NCBI GenBank assembly: GCA_947171615.1
Contig: CAMVYG010000002.1
Location: forward strand, 1 to 25,760
Direction of reading: 5' to 3'
Length of the DNA stretch: 25,760 bases
Source of the DNA: an uncultured Clostridia bacterium
GTDB lineage: Bacteria; Bacillota; Clostridia; Oscillospirales; Acutalibacteraceae
Below are positions 6,170 through 13,183 of this stretch, one piece after another. The notes under the pieces were generated by a model, which was not told the origin of the DNA, did not search any database, and was given only the letters and a program-made list of their open reading frames with translations. The position numbers and the translations under genes are program-made. Position 1 is the first letter of the stretch. Each line of letters begins with the position of its first letter.

Positions 6170-7240
6170 CTACCTGACCGTACCCGTTTGAGGAAGAGGC
6201 CTGTTCCGGGAATAAAGCAGACTATCCAGTCTGCCGACAGCAAGATCAAACAGAACGGAAAGAGGAATGGTAAACAGAAAGCTTGCCACCGTAAAGAGAA
6301 AAGGCCTGCTTTGATATCCCAAATGGCCCAAAACCATAAAAGGAATTCTCTGCAAAATGTAAAAGCTGAACACGTGGGAGCCGAACCACTGCAAAATATG
6401 GTTGTTTACAGAGAATTTCAGAGAGAGAACCACGATCAGCAGCATAAAGAGGATTCCCCACATGCTGTAAAACTTGATCCCCGCGCGTCTTCTGGCGTCA
6501 AAAAACAGGTAGACCGCCAGCAGACAGGCAAAGGCCGTGTAAGTAAAAGCATCGTTTTTAGCCATGAGCTTTTCAAAAAGAGGCTTTACAAGAGAGAAAA
6601 TCATACCTGCCGGAAAAAGGATCACGGTATTGTAGGTCCAGGGGTCTCTGCCCATGCGCATCTGCCAGAAAACAAAGAGGATAGAGAGTATGGTGGTGAG
6701 TATCGTACCGAGATACAGATTTCCCCGGGAAAGCAGGAAGGAAACAAATACCATCAGGTAGAGGGAGAGAATGGCAAATACATACCAATTGCTGTTGCCG
6801 ATGCTTGTATAGCCGGGAAAGGCCAATAAAATGTCCAGAAGCTTCATTTCCCTTCCCAGGGTCAGATTGACAGCCACGTAAAGTAAAACGGCAACGCTCA
6901 TATGTAAAAATACCCGGAAAAACCGACGAAATGGAATTCCCTTGACATAAGACATTCCCTTGGCTTTTATGGATTCCATCATACCATAGCCGGAATAGAA
7001 CAGAAAGGAGACAACGATGGCCTGGTCAAGATAGCGCCGGATGGAAAGATAAGGCGCGTCAAGAGGCCCGGTAAGCTTTAAACAGGAGCTTGCGTGGCTG
7101 AAAAAAACAAGAAGGGTAAAAATGCCATTTATGGCGGCAGTGCGTTCCCTGGTCATATAGTCCAGGAAAAATTCATTTGGTTTTGCCACTCTGCTTTCTA
7201 AAAGGATCAGCATTGCCACGGGAATCAGAAAAAGGATCAT
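6170..7240 (-). CDS. Membrane acyltransferase (acyltransferase-3 family)
   Basis: 356 residues with about ten membrane helices. Early in the protein, R33-TAAINGIFTLLVFFS-H49 fits the R-x-x-A/G...H signature of the acyltransferase-3 (OatA/WecH-like) family, where the His is catalytic and the donor acyl group is passed across the membrane to a sugar acceptor. Later helices include YVAVNLTLG, NWYVFAILSLYLMVF and FSFYILQRIPFMVLG, all typical. The likely role is O-acetylation of a cell-surface polysaccharide or wall polymer; the acceptor is unknown. The start ATG at 7240 lacks a strong ribosome-binding site (AAAGGG 13 bases away), so the exact N-terminus is uncertain. It lies downstream of the SLH-transpeptidase gene on the same strand after a 116-base gap, which would fit a cell-envelope gene group. 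Terminator at 6121. Confidence 0.8.
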   Translation of the reverse strand: MILFLIPVAMLILLESRVAKPNEFFLDYMTRERTAAINGIFTLLVFFSHASSCLKLTGPLDAPYLSIRRYLDQAIVVSFLFYSGYGMMESIKAKGMSYVKGIPFRRFFRVFLHMSVAVLLYVAVNLTLGREMKLLDILLAFPGYTSIGNSNWYVFAILSLYLMVFVSFLLSRGNLYLGTILTTILSILFVFWQMRMGRDPWTYNTVILFPAGMIFSLVKPLFEKLMAKNDAFTYTAFACLLAVYLFFDARRRAGIKFYSMWGILFMLLIVVLSLKFSVNNHILQWFGSHVFSFYILQRIPFMVLGHLGYQSRPFLFTVASFLFTIPLSVLFDLAVGRLDSLLYSRNRPLPQTGTVR

Positions 7241-7356
7241 AAAGATTTACCATACCCTTTGCAGACAAAAACTGCCCGCAAACTACATCCTTTCCTCGGA
7301 AATTACGGCCGGCTTCCCGCAGGAAAACTACCGCTGTTTTGTGATCTGCCCGGTTC

Positions 7357-9195
7357 TCAGTGGCATCCGTTTTGTCTGCACCGCCATGTGGCAGTGGGAT
7401 CTGTGGGATCCCAGCTGTGCCAGGAGGGGATCTGGATCCCGGCAGGTTTTTTCAGGGGGCCGGAGCTTTCTGAGGGGGTAATGATCACTTTAGTACCCAG
7501 GGTACAGTTATCGTAGATCCACTTGGCATCCCGGCAGTTTAAGCGGATACAGCCCAGAGAGCGGGTCTCGCCCAGATGATTATATTCGTCCACTTCCAGA
7601 TCCATATTGCTTTGGGTCCAGTTGGGGACGGAATGGAACAGATAGTTCCCCTGGATCTGGGTGCACCACTGTGCCCAGGTGTCTCCGATCATTTGCAGCC
7701 AGCGGTACCGGGCCGGTGTGTAGAAGGTACCGGAGGGCGTGCCGTAGCCGCAGGAGGCCCGCATGGCCCGCACCGGCGTGTTATAAACGCCCTTGCTGTC
7801 TTTGGCGAATACGATGAGATAATTGGAATTTTGATAGACCTTGATAAAATAGGGCCCCTTCACTACACCCAACCCGGAAATATCCTCCACCATCAGGCCG
7901 TTTTTATAATACCGCCGCCAGGAGCCCTCCATGCGAAAGCCGGTAAAAGCCGCGCCTGTATCGGAGCGGAAAATGTATTTCTTTCCGTTAATGGTCTTCT
8001 CGCCCCGTACAAATTTCCGGGTAGCGGCATCCAGGTAATAAAGGGTGGAGCCGTCCTTGACCCAGCAGCTTTTTTCCGGATATTCCGTATCCTGGGTATA
8101 GTCGGTCCAGATTTCCCCGGAAACGCCATAGGCAACATGGGAGTGATCGGTGGAAGCTTCCAGAATATTTTCGTAAGCCCAGTGCTCCGGGAAAAGATCA
8201 TAGAAATTCTTAGCGTCTGTTTTTGTGCTTACAGTCTCGTCCGGGCAGCGGCCCAGCATTTTGTTCAGAACGATCACGGCTTCTGCCCGGGTGATGCCCT
8301 TTTCCGGCCGGAAGGTGCCGTCCTGAAAACCGGAGATCCACCCTTTGGCAGCAGCGGAGGCGATATAAGGAGCGGCCCAGGAGCTTTTGGGAACATCCGA
8401 AAAGGAAAGCTCACCTTCTGCCAGTGTGTCGCAATTTGCGGCAATGGTCACAAATTCCGCCCGGGTGATCTTTTTGCCGGGTTGGAAGGTGCCGTCGGGA
8501 TAGCCCTGAATGATCCCCAGCCCCGCCATGGTGCCTACCGCGTTGGCGTACCACTGGTCCTTTACATCGGAAAAGGATTTCTTTTCCCAGCTCTGATCCC
8601 GCAGCAGGGCGTAAAACATCTGGGCGGCTTCCGCACGGGTAACGCCTGCGTCGGGTTTGAACATACCGTTTTCATGGCCCTTGATATAGGCAAAATGGGT
8701 GTCGGTATTTAAAAGCTCCGATACCTGACGTTCCCAGCGGGCCGTATAGACGGCGTCTTCCTCCGCGGGGAAGGAGCCGGGGTAAACCAACTGGCCGTTT
8801 TCATCAAACCAGCCTGAAAAACGGGCGGCAGGAAGCTCCGGCGGTTCCGGCATTTCAGGGTATTGGCCTTTTTCCACAAGCAGCGTCTTTGTGCCGAAGG
8901 AGCCCAGCTTGAGGGTAAGGGTGACCGTTTCCGGAGCGCCTGTTTCCTCCGGTTCCTCAGTTTCCAATAAAAATCCGTTATTTTCCGGCAGCTCGTCTTC
9001 CGGAGCTTCTGAGGGAAGCTCCTCCGGCTGGAATTCTGCTGCCTCTGAAACAGGAGACAAGGGCGCTTCTTCCGTTTCTTCTGCCCCGGCAGCCGAAATG
9101 GAAAAGCAGGCAATCAATAGAAGAACACAGAGCAGGCAGGAAAGAAACAGGCGAAGGGTTTGAAAGGGTTTACGGCGAACAGCGGTTGATCTCAT
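7357..9195 (-). CDS. Surface protein: SLH repeats + L,D-transpeptidase (YkuD)
   Basis: 612 residues, exported. Order: signal peptide (basic MRSTAVRRK, hydrophobic core 14-30, likely cut near AAGA 35-38); acidic P/E-rich linker (39-90); a Listeria-Bacteroides (InlB B-repeat-like) unit ending FSGWFDENGQ...YTARWE (91-155); three SLH repeats (about 160-315), which in this family bind secondary cell-wall polymer; tandem aromatic GSTLYYLD/GKKYIFRSDTG/GSWRRYYKNG repeats (about 380-436) resembling choline-binding/cell-wall-binding repeats; then a YkuD domain (about 446-575). Catalytic residues are visible: H521 in FHSVP and RSLGCIRLN with Cys549 and R551, the cysteine nucleophile that forms 3-3 peptidoglycan cross-links. 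The C-terminal 35 residues are Trp/Pro-rich and unassigned. The gene overlaps the upstream hydrolase gene by an ATGA junction and has AAGGAG inside that gene, so translation is coupled. Confidence 0.92.
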   Translation of the reverse strand: MRSTAVRRKPFQTLRLFLSCLLCVLLLIACFSISAAGAEETEEAPLSPVSEAAEFQPEELPSEAPEDELPENNGFLLETEEPEETGAPETVTLTLKLGSFGTKTLLVEKGQYPEMPEPPELPAARFSGWFDENGQLVYPGSFPAEEDAVYTARWERQVSELLNTDTHFAYIKGHENGMFKPDAGVTRAEAAQMFYALLRDQSWEKKSFSDVKDQWYANAVGTMAGLGIIQGYPDGTFQPGKKITRAEFVTIAANCDTLAEGELSFSDVPKSSWAAPYIASAAAKGWISGFQDGTFRPEKGITRAEAVIVLNKMLGRCPDETVSTKTDAKNFYDLFPEHWAYENILEASTDHSHVAYGVSGEIWTDYTQDTEYPEKSCWVKDGSTLYYLDAATRKFVRGEKTINGKKYIFRSDTGAAFTGFRMEGSWRRYYKNGLMVEDISGLGVVKGPYFIKVYQNSNYLIVFAKDSKGVYNTPVRAMRASCGYGTPSGTFYTPARYRWLQMIGDTWAQWCTQIQGNYLFHSVPNWTQSNMDLEVDEYNHLGETRSLGCIRLNCRDAKWIYDNCTLGTKVIITPSESSGPLKKPAGIQIPSWHSWDPTDPTATWRCRQNGCH

Positions 9196-10427
9196 GAACG
9201 GACATCTCCTTGCGTATCTTTTTCAGAGGAATTTTGGGGCTGTTTTCCTTCGGTTTTGAAGAAGGAAAGCTTCTGTAAAAGCGCTTCTGCCAAAGGCGGC
9301 GGAGAAGCGCCGGATCTTTTTGGAGCCGGGATCTCCGGCAGGGAAAAGGAGGGTAGAGGCAGGTTGCTTTTAGCCAGAGAAAACAGGGAACGGACAGTGT
9401 GGAGAATGCAGGAATATGTCTCCTTATCCAGCCCGCGCAGCCCGTTCAGGGTTTCCCAGGCGGCCAGCCACCACTCTTCGGGAGCGTCGGAGAAGGAATC
9501 TCCCGGAAGGGTCTGGAGCACCTGGTACAGGGCGTCCGCAAAGGCGGAAAGCTCCTGCGGAGAAAGGGAAGCGATCCAGGCATTCAGGCTTTGATCCAGA
9601 ACTTTTGCCCCATAAGAGAGGCTTTCCACCGTTTCAAAGACGCCGTTTTTCACCTGCCAGGAAAAAGGATCATGCTGCAAGATCCAGAACTGATTACTGC
9701 GGACGATACGGCAGTCCTCCTGATGCTGCAATAAAAGTCCCACCAGAGAGGACTGGGGAATGGTCTTGTGCAGGCGATCCTTCATTTCAGAAAATTCCGG
9801 ACTTTGCAGAACTCCTTCGGGAAAGCCCGGCCCATCGTGGCTGTAAAAATCCGTGATGCGCTTCCGGGTCTCAGGGGAACAGAACAGCGAGGAATACACG
9901 GCAATATTTCCACCCTTGGAATGGCCCCCTGCCCGCAGAGGGCGGGAAACGCGCTTTGCCGCCCAGTCCAGGTAGGCAACCCCCGCAAGCTGAGAGGGAA
10001 CAGGGCTGATAAAGGCCAGGTTAAAATCCTCTTTCCAGGCTACATAGGAAGCGTCTGTGCCCCGATAGGCAATATAGGCAAAGCCGTCCAGCAAAAAGGT
10101 GACGGCGGAAAATTGCTTCTCCGCCTCCTGGTCGATGATATTCACATAGCCGCCCAACTGCAATTCTCGAAACCGGGGATTGACGGTAAGGCGGCGTACC
10201 AGCTCAGCGTCCAGCTCCGGAACCCTGTCGTGCTTTGTCAGAGAGGCCAGGTTGGTCTCGCCCGAAAGCTTTTCCAGCGAAACGAAACCGCTTTCCTCTG
10301 CGCCGGGTACCAGCCCGGAAAAATCCAGATAGGAAAGCTGGGAGAGGATCAGGCTGTCCACTTCGCCGAAGGGCTTTTCCGAAAAGCTTTCCGTCACTTC
10401 CTGTAAATAATCCAAAATATTTGCCAT
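9192..10427 (-). CDS. Mbeg1-like (DUF2974) alpha/beta-hydrolase
   Basis: 411 residues from the chosen start. The N-terminal block (MANILDYLQ...EVDSLILSQLSYLDFSGLVP) matches what I recall of DUF2974/Mbeg1-like proteins from Firmicutes. The core has a lipase-type nucleophile elbow GGHSKGG (167-173, Ser170) and an upstream AYRGTD (120-125) that would form the oxyanion region; DFYSHDGPGFPEG follows. There is no signal peptide or membrane helix. The last ~60 residues are Pro/Ser-rich and probably disordered. Substrate unknown; esterase or lipase activity is expected from the fold. The ATG at 10427 is chosen by family N-terminus; the frame extends to a TTG at 10475, which lacks a ribosome-binding site. 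Its stop overlaps the start of the SLH-transpeptidase gene by four bases, so the two are co-translated and possibly act together at the envelope. Confidence 0.8.
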   Translation of the reverse strand: MANILDYLQEVTESFSEKPFGEVDSLILSQLSYLDFSGLVPGAEESGFVSLEKLSGETNLASLTKHDRVPELDAELVRRLTVNPRFRELQLGGYVNIIDQEAEKQFSAVTFLLDGFAYIAYRGTDASYVAWKEDFNLAFISPVPSQLAGVAYLDWAAKRVSRPLRAGGHSKGGNIAVYSSLFCSPETRKRITDFYSHDGPGFPEGVLQSPEFSEMKDRLHKTIPQSSLVGLLLQHQEDCRIVRSNQFWILQHDPFSWQVKNGVFETVESLSYGAKVLDQSLNAWIASLSPQELSAFADALYQVLQTLPGDSFSDAPEEWWLAAWETLNGLRGLDKETYSCILHTVRSLFSLAKSNLPLPSFSLPEIPAPKRSGASPPPLAEALLQKLSFFKTEGKQPQNSSEKDTQGDVRS

Positions 10428-10508
10428 AAGGAAGAACGCCCTTTCCAAATCGCAGGTATTCGACAGAATACTCAATATTTAGTGTTTGGGTCTCGTTGTC
10501 CCGTGCCT

Positions 10509-10537
10509 AGTATACCATATCAGCGAACAGGCGAAAA
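10509..10537 (-). promoter_or_regulatory. Extended -10 promoter for the hydrolase/transpeptidase pair
   Basis: On the minus strand TGG-TATACT (TATACT at 10514-10509) is an extended -10. The -35 position at 17-bp spacing is only TTTTCG. It lies 82 bases upstream of the ATG at 10427. Confidence 0.5.
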
Positions 10538-10579
10538 GGGCTATTTCAAAATTTTTCCTGCCGTGCGTCTCAGTCCCCC

Positions 10580-10608
10580 TTTTCCCTTTGCCGGATATGT
10601 GGTATAGT
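10580..10608 (+). promoter_or_regulatory. Possible extended -10 promoter towards gpsA
   Basis: TGG-TATAGT (10603-10608), with a weak TTTTCC at 17-bp spacing. It has the same unusual layout as the divergent promoter at 10509. A transcript from here would carry the GTTAG tract and the REP-like element as a 360-base leader. Confidence 0.35.
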
Positions 10609-10610
10609 TA

Positions 10611-10650
10611 AATTAGTTGTTAGCCGTTAGATATTAGTCGTTAGAAAAGG
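10611..10650 (+). repeat. GTTAG-type intergenic tract, copy 5
   Basis: AATTAG, TTGTTAG, CCGTTAG, ATATTAG and TCGTTAG, ending in TTAGTCGTTAGAAAAGG, the same 17 bases as the end of copy 2. Confidence 0.65.
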
Positions 10651-10729
10651 TTCAAGGACTTTCGGCTGTTAATACAGGGGAAGAGTTTGTGGTAAATTAT
10701 GATTCAGCGTACCGGCGATTTTCTCTCAT

Positions 10730-10851
10730 TGTCATTCTGAACCGAAGGTGAAGAATCTCGATTAGAAGAAACCGGCGAATGAAAAGGGATTTTTATCCGC
10801 CGGCCGGGATATATCCGAGATCCTTCGGCGTTTTCACGCCTCAGGATGACA
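10730..10851. repeat. REP/MITE-like inverted-repeat element
   Basis: The left arm (from 10730, beginning TGTCATTCTGAACCGAAGG and running through GAATCTCG to 10760) is complementary to the right arm (10816-10851, CGAGATCCTTCGGC ... CAGGATGACA) with a few mismatches and an extra hairpin (GGCGTTTTCACGCC) in the right arm. The GTCATTCTGA...GAATCTC type of arm is a widespread intergenic repeat in bacteria. An inner ACCGGCG/CGCCGGC pair (about 10771 and 10798) extends the fold. No transposase is encoded. Confidence 0.65.
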
Positions 10852-10975
10852 GTGAGCAGAGGTAAATAGTACGATAAACCGGATTTTAGCGGTTTTTCTT
10901 TGAATATTGCGCAAAATCCAGAAGAAAGGATGTGTTTTGCAGGCAGCACCTGCCGGCAAAGCCAGGGTTACGCTT

Positions 10976-11935
10976 ATGAATATTACAGTGATCGGCTGCG
11001 GAAGATGGGGGACCTTTTTAGCGTGGTATCTGAATCGGATTGGTCATCAGGTCACGCTGTACGGCAGGGATCAGTCCCGGCGCATGGAGGTTCTTCGGGA
11101 GACCCGCTCCAATGGTGTGACCACTTTGCCGGAAAGCGTGACCCTGGAAAGTGATCTGTCCCGCGCTCTGGAAAACGAGCTTTTGGTGATCTCCATAGGC
11201 TCTCAAAGCCTGCGGGAGCTGCTGCGGGAGATTCGCTCCCTTTGTCCGGCAGAGGATAAAAATTATGTTTTGTGCATGAAGGGCCTGGAGATCGGCACCG
11301 GAAAGCGGCTTTCCGCCATTGTGAAGGAGGAAATTGGGGAAAAGGCCCGGGCAGCCGTCTGGCTGGGGCCTGGGCATGTGCAGGAATTTACCAGGGGGAT
11401 CCCAAACTGCATGGTGATAGACAGTGAAAGCGAAGCCCTGAAGGAACGGCTGGTGGCAGAGCTTTCCGGCGATCTGATCCGCTTTTATTACGGCAGAGAC
11501 CTGATCGGAAACGAGGTGGGCGCGGCGGCAAAAAACGTCATCGGCATTGCCGCCGGTATGCTGGATGGCCTGCGCCTTTCCTCCCTGAAGGGGGCGCTGA
11601 TGAGCCGGGGAACGAGAGAGATTGCCAGATTGATCGCCGCCCTGGGCGGCAGCGAGCTTTCCGCCTACGGTCTGTGCCACCTGGGGGATTATGAGGCCAC
11701 GGTTTTTTCAAAATACAGCCATAACCGGCGGTACGGAGAGGCTCTGATCCTGGGCGAGCCCTATGAGGAGCTGGCGGAGGGCTGCTACACCGTAAAGGCC
11801 CTTTTAAAGCTGGGGGCCGATACCGGCGTTTCCCTTCCCATCAGCCAGGCGGTGTACGATGTGCTCTACCAAAAGGCCGATCCTCAAAAGACCTTGGACG
11901 CCCTGTTTTCCAGAAGCCTGAAAAATGAGTTTTGA
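10976..11935 (+). CDS. gpsA: GpsA-like NAD(P)-dependent glycerol-3-phosphate dehydrogenase, divergent
   Basis: 319 residues from the chosen start. The family reduces dihydroxyacetone phosphate to sn-glycerol-3-phosphate for phospholipids. Visible: N-terminal Rossmann loop MNITVIGCGRWG (GxGxxG at 7-12), KGLE (102-105), GPGHVQEF (131-138) where GpsA usually has GPSFA, and the catalytic-lysine helix EVGAAAKNVIGIAAG (180-194, Lys186). The common GLGDLxxTCxSxxSRN motif appears as CHLGDYEATVFSKYSHNRR (234-252), so this is a divergent branch; a different hydroxyacid or sugar-phosphate substrate is possible. ATG at 10976 puts the dinucleotide loop at the N-terminus as usual; AGGG lies nine bases upstream. 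In-frame TTGs at 10907 and 10937 (the latter with AAAGGA six bases away) are alternatives. Single-gene unit with terminator at 11949. Confidence 0.78.
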   Translation: MNITVIGCGRWGTFLAWYLNRIGHQVTLYGRDQSRRMEVLRETRSNGVTTLPESVTLESDLSRALENELLVISIGSQSLRELLREIRSLCPAEDKNYVLCMKGLEIGTGKRLSAIVKEEIGEKARAAVWLGPGHVQEFTRGIPNCMVIDSESEALKERLVAELSGDLIRFYYGRDLIGNEVGAAAKNVIGIAAGMLDGLRLSSLKGALMSRGTREIARLIAALGGSELSAYGLCHLGDYEATVFSKYSHNRRYGEALILGEPYEELAEGCYTVKALLKLGADTGVSLPISQAVYDVLYQKADPQKTLDALFSRSLKNEF

Positions 11936-11948
11936 GAATAACGCTATG

Positions 11949-11998
11949 AAAGAGATCGCTGCAAAGCACCCCATTTGTTTTGCGGCGATTTCTTTTTT
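11949..11998 (+). terminator. Terminator of the gpsA-like gene
   Basis: A 17-bp stem with two G-T pairs (11949-11965 with 11979-11995) runs into a T6 tract at 11993-11998. Confidence 0.85.
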
Positions 11999-12047
11999 AC
12001 CGATTCTTTCTTTAATAGATTTTTACCGGGAAAAGGCGAATTCTGTC

Positions 12048-12076
12048 TTGACATCTGAACAAATGTTTGCTATGAT
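12048..12076 (+). promoter_or_regulatory. Near-consensus sigma-A promoter of radC-uvrB
   Basis: TTGACA (12048-12053, perfect), a 17-bp spacer, TATGAT (12071-12076, five of six) with TGC before it. A LexA box fills most of the spacer. The leader to the radC ATG is about 250 bases and contains the 163-bp inverted-repeat element. Confidence 0.85.
12056..12069. promoter_or_regulatory. LexA (DinR) box
   Basis: TGAACAAATGTTTG against the Firmicutes LexA consensus CGAACRNRYGTTCG: 12 of 14 positions agree, and the deviations are both C-to-T in the outer parts. It sits between -35 and -10, where bound LexA blocks RNA polymerase, and the downstream uvrB is a known SOS gene in Bacillus subtilis. Confidence 0.8.
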
Positions 12077-12160
12077 AAAGACCGGAAAATGAGTGGGAAA
12101 GCCGATGCTTCGGCAGGTAAGATTTTGCCGGAAAGCGGGCTGTCAAAGTTTTTTACTGTA

Positions 12161-12323
12161 AGAGCCTGTTCGGCATCTTAGCGTGTACGGAATTTCGAGC
12201 ACGATTTTGCGGATAACAAGGAAAAAGTCCGCAGGTGGGCTGGCGCCCGGCAAGGGCTTTTGACACAGTTATTTCGCAAAATCTGCCCAAAAAACGTGCG
12301 TGGAAAGATGGTGAACAGGCTCT
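12161..12323. repeat. 163-bp MITE-like element with 19-bp terminal inverted repeats
   Basis: Ends AGAGCCTGTTCGGCATCTT (12161-12179) and AAGATGGTGAACAGGCTCT (12305-12323) pair at 17 of 19 positions. Further in, GATTTTGCGGATAAC (from 12203) is matched by GTTATTTCGCAAAATC (from 12268), so most of the element can form one long imperfect hairpin. It has no coding capacity. It lies between the SOS promoter and radC, ending 12 bases before the radC start; a target-site duplication is not evident. Confidence 0.65.
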
Positions 12324-12335
12324 AAGGGAGGCGGT

Positions 12336-13088
12336 ATGAGCGTGAAGGAGAAGAAGCTGAAAAAGCGGGAGGCGTCCTCTGAGGAAGCCCAGCGCCGCCG
12401 GGTGCTGCGGGAGGCCCTTTCTTATGTACTGCCCGCCGGGGAAGCGGACCGGGCCTGTGACCGGCTGCTGGAAGCCCTTGGAAGCTTTGACGGCATTTTC
12501 TGTGCGCCGGAGGAAGTACTGCGGGAGATCCCCGGCGTAGGGCCGGAGGCCGCAAAATTTCTGCGGCTGATCATTCGCCTTTCTCAAACCTATCTGGAGG
12601 AGCGCTCCTGGAACCTGCAAAGGATTTATGACACTCCCTCTGCCGTGGAAATGTTTCGCCCAAAATTCCTGGGGCGTAAAACGGAAGCGGTATGTCTGAT
12701 GCTGCTGGACGGCAGGGGCAGAATGGTCTATAACGATATTATCTGCGAGGGCTCCATCAGCGAGGTGCCCCTGTATCTCCGCCAGGTGTTACAGCTTTGC
12801 ATGGAATACCAGGTGGAGGAAGTGTTCCTGGCCCACAATCATCCCAGCGGTGTGGCCTTCCCTTCGCAGAATGATTTACTCATTACAGACCGTTTGCTGG
12901 TGGCGCTGGACAGCATAAACGTGGTGCTTTGCGACCACATTATCTTTGCGGACGAAAGCTATTATTCCTTTTTGGGAAGCGGCGTTCTCACCCGGCAGGA
13001 AGACATTATGCGCCAGGCCCAGTATGAGGAAACGGAAAGCGTGCGGAAGCTGGAAGCCCGGCTGCGGGGACAGCGGGAGGAAGGCTGA
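12336..13088 (+). CDS. radC: RadC/MPN-JAB domain protein
   Basis: 250 residues. An N-terminal helix-hairpin-helix region (IPGVGPEAA 65-73) is followed by the JAB-type metalloprotease-fold domain (about 100-225) with the zinc motif H167-N-H169-P-S-G and D180. The RadC family is tied to DNA repair or replication-fork recovery by old genetics, but the biochemical role is unsettled; this is known of the family, not shown here. GGGAGG is well placed before the ATG. The gene is first in a unit with uvrB, 95 bases apart with no terminator, under a LexA-controlled promoter, which supports a damage-response role. The C-terminal ~30 residues are charged and helical (RQAQYEETESVRKLEARLRGQREEG). Confidence 0.92.
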   Translation: MSVKEKKLKKREASSEEAQRRRVLREALSYVLPAGEADRACDRLLEALGSFDGIFCAPEEVLREIPGVGPEAAKFLRLIIRLSQTYLEERSWNLQRIYDTPSAVEMFRPKFLGRKTEAVCLMLLDGRGRMVYNDIICEGSISEVPLYLRQVLQLCMEYQVEEVFLAHNHPSGVAFPSQNDLLITDRLLVALDSINVVLCDHIIFADESYYSFLGSGVLTRQEDIMRQAQYEETESVRKLEARLRGQREEG

Positions 13089-13183
13089 ACTGCCTTTCTG
13101 CTTGAGGATTGTTCTGCGGCCTGAGCCACGGCCCTGCGGCTCACACTATTCTGAAAGCTTTTCGGGAAACGGAGGAAGCGGTT

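Noticed and set aside
6035..6829. Plus-strand frame of 264 codons opposite the acyltransferase
   Set aside because: Lys/Gln-rich product typical of reading a membrane-protein gene backwards; it also runs through a terminator.
7261..7379. Inverted 10-mers GCAGACAAAA (7261-7270) and TTTTGTCTGC (7370-7379)
   Set aside because: About 100 bases apart, with one arm inside the coding end of the SLH-transpeptidase; no other sign of an element, so probably chance.
7576..8712. Plus-strand frame of 378 codons inside the SLH-transpeptidase gene
   Set aside because: Antisense shadow without family features; the minus-strand protein has clear domains and catalytic residues.
10930..11154. Possible leader peptide or overlapping gene starting at ATG 10930
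   Set aside because: The frame runs into gpsA out of phase, and its ATG directly abuts the only ribosome-binding-like sequence; nothing supports translation.
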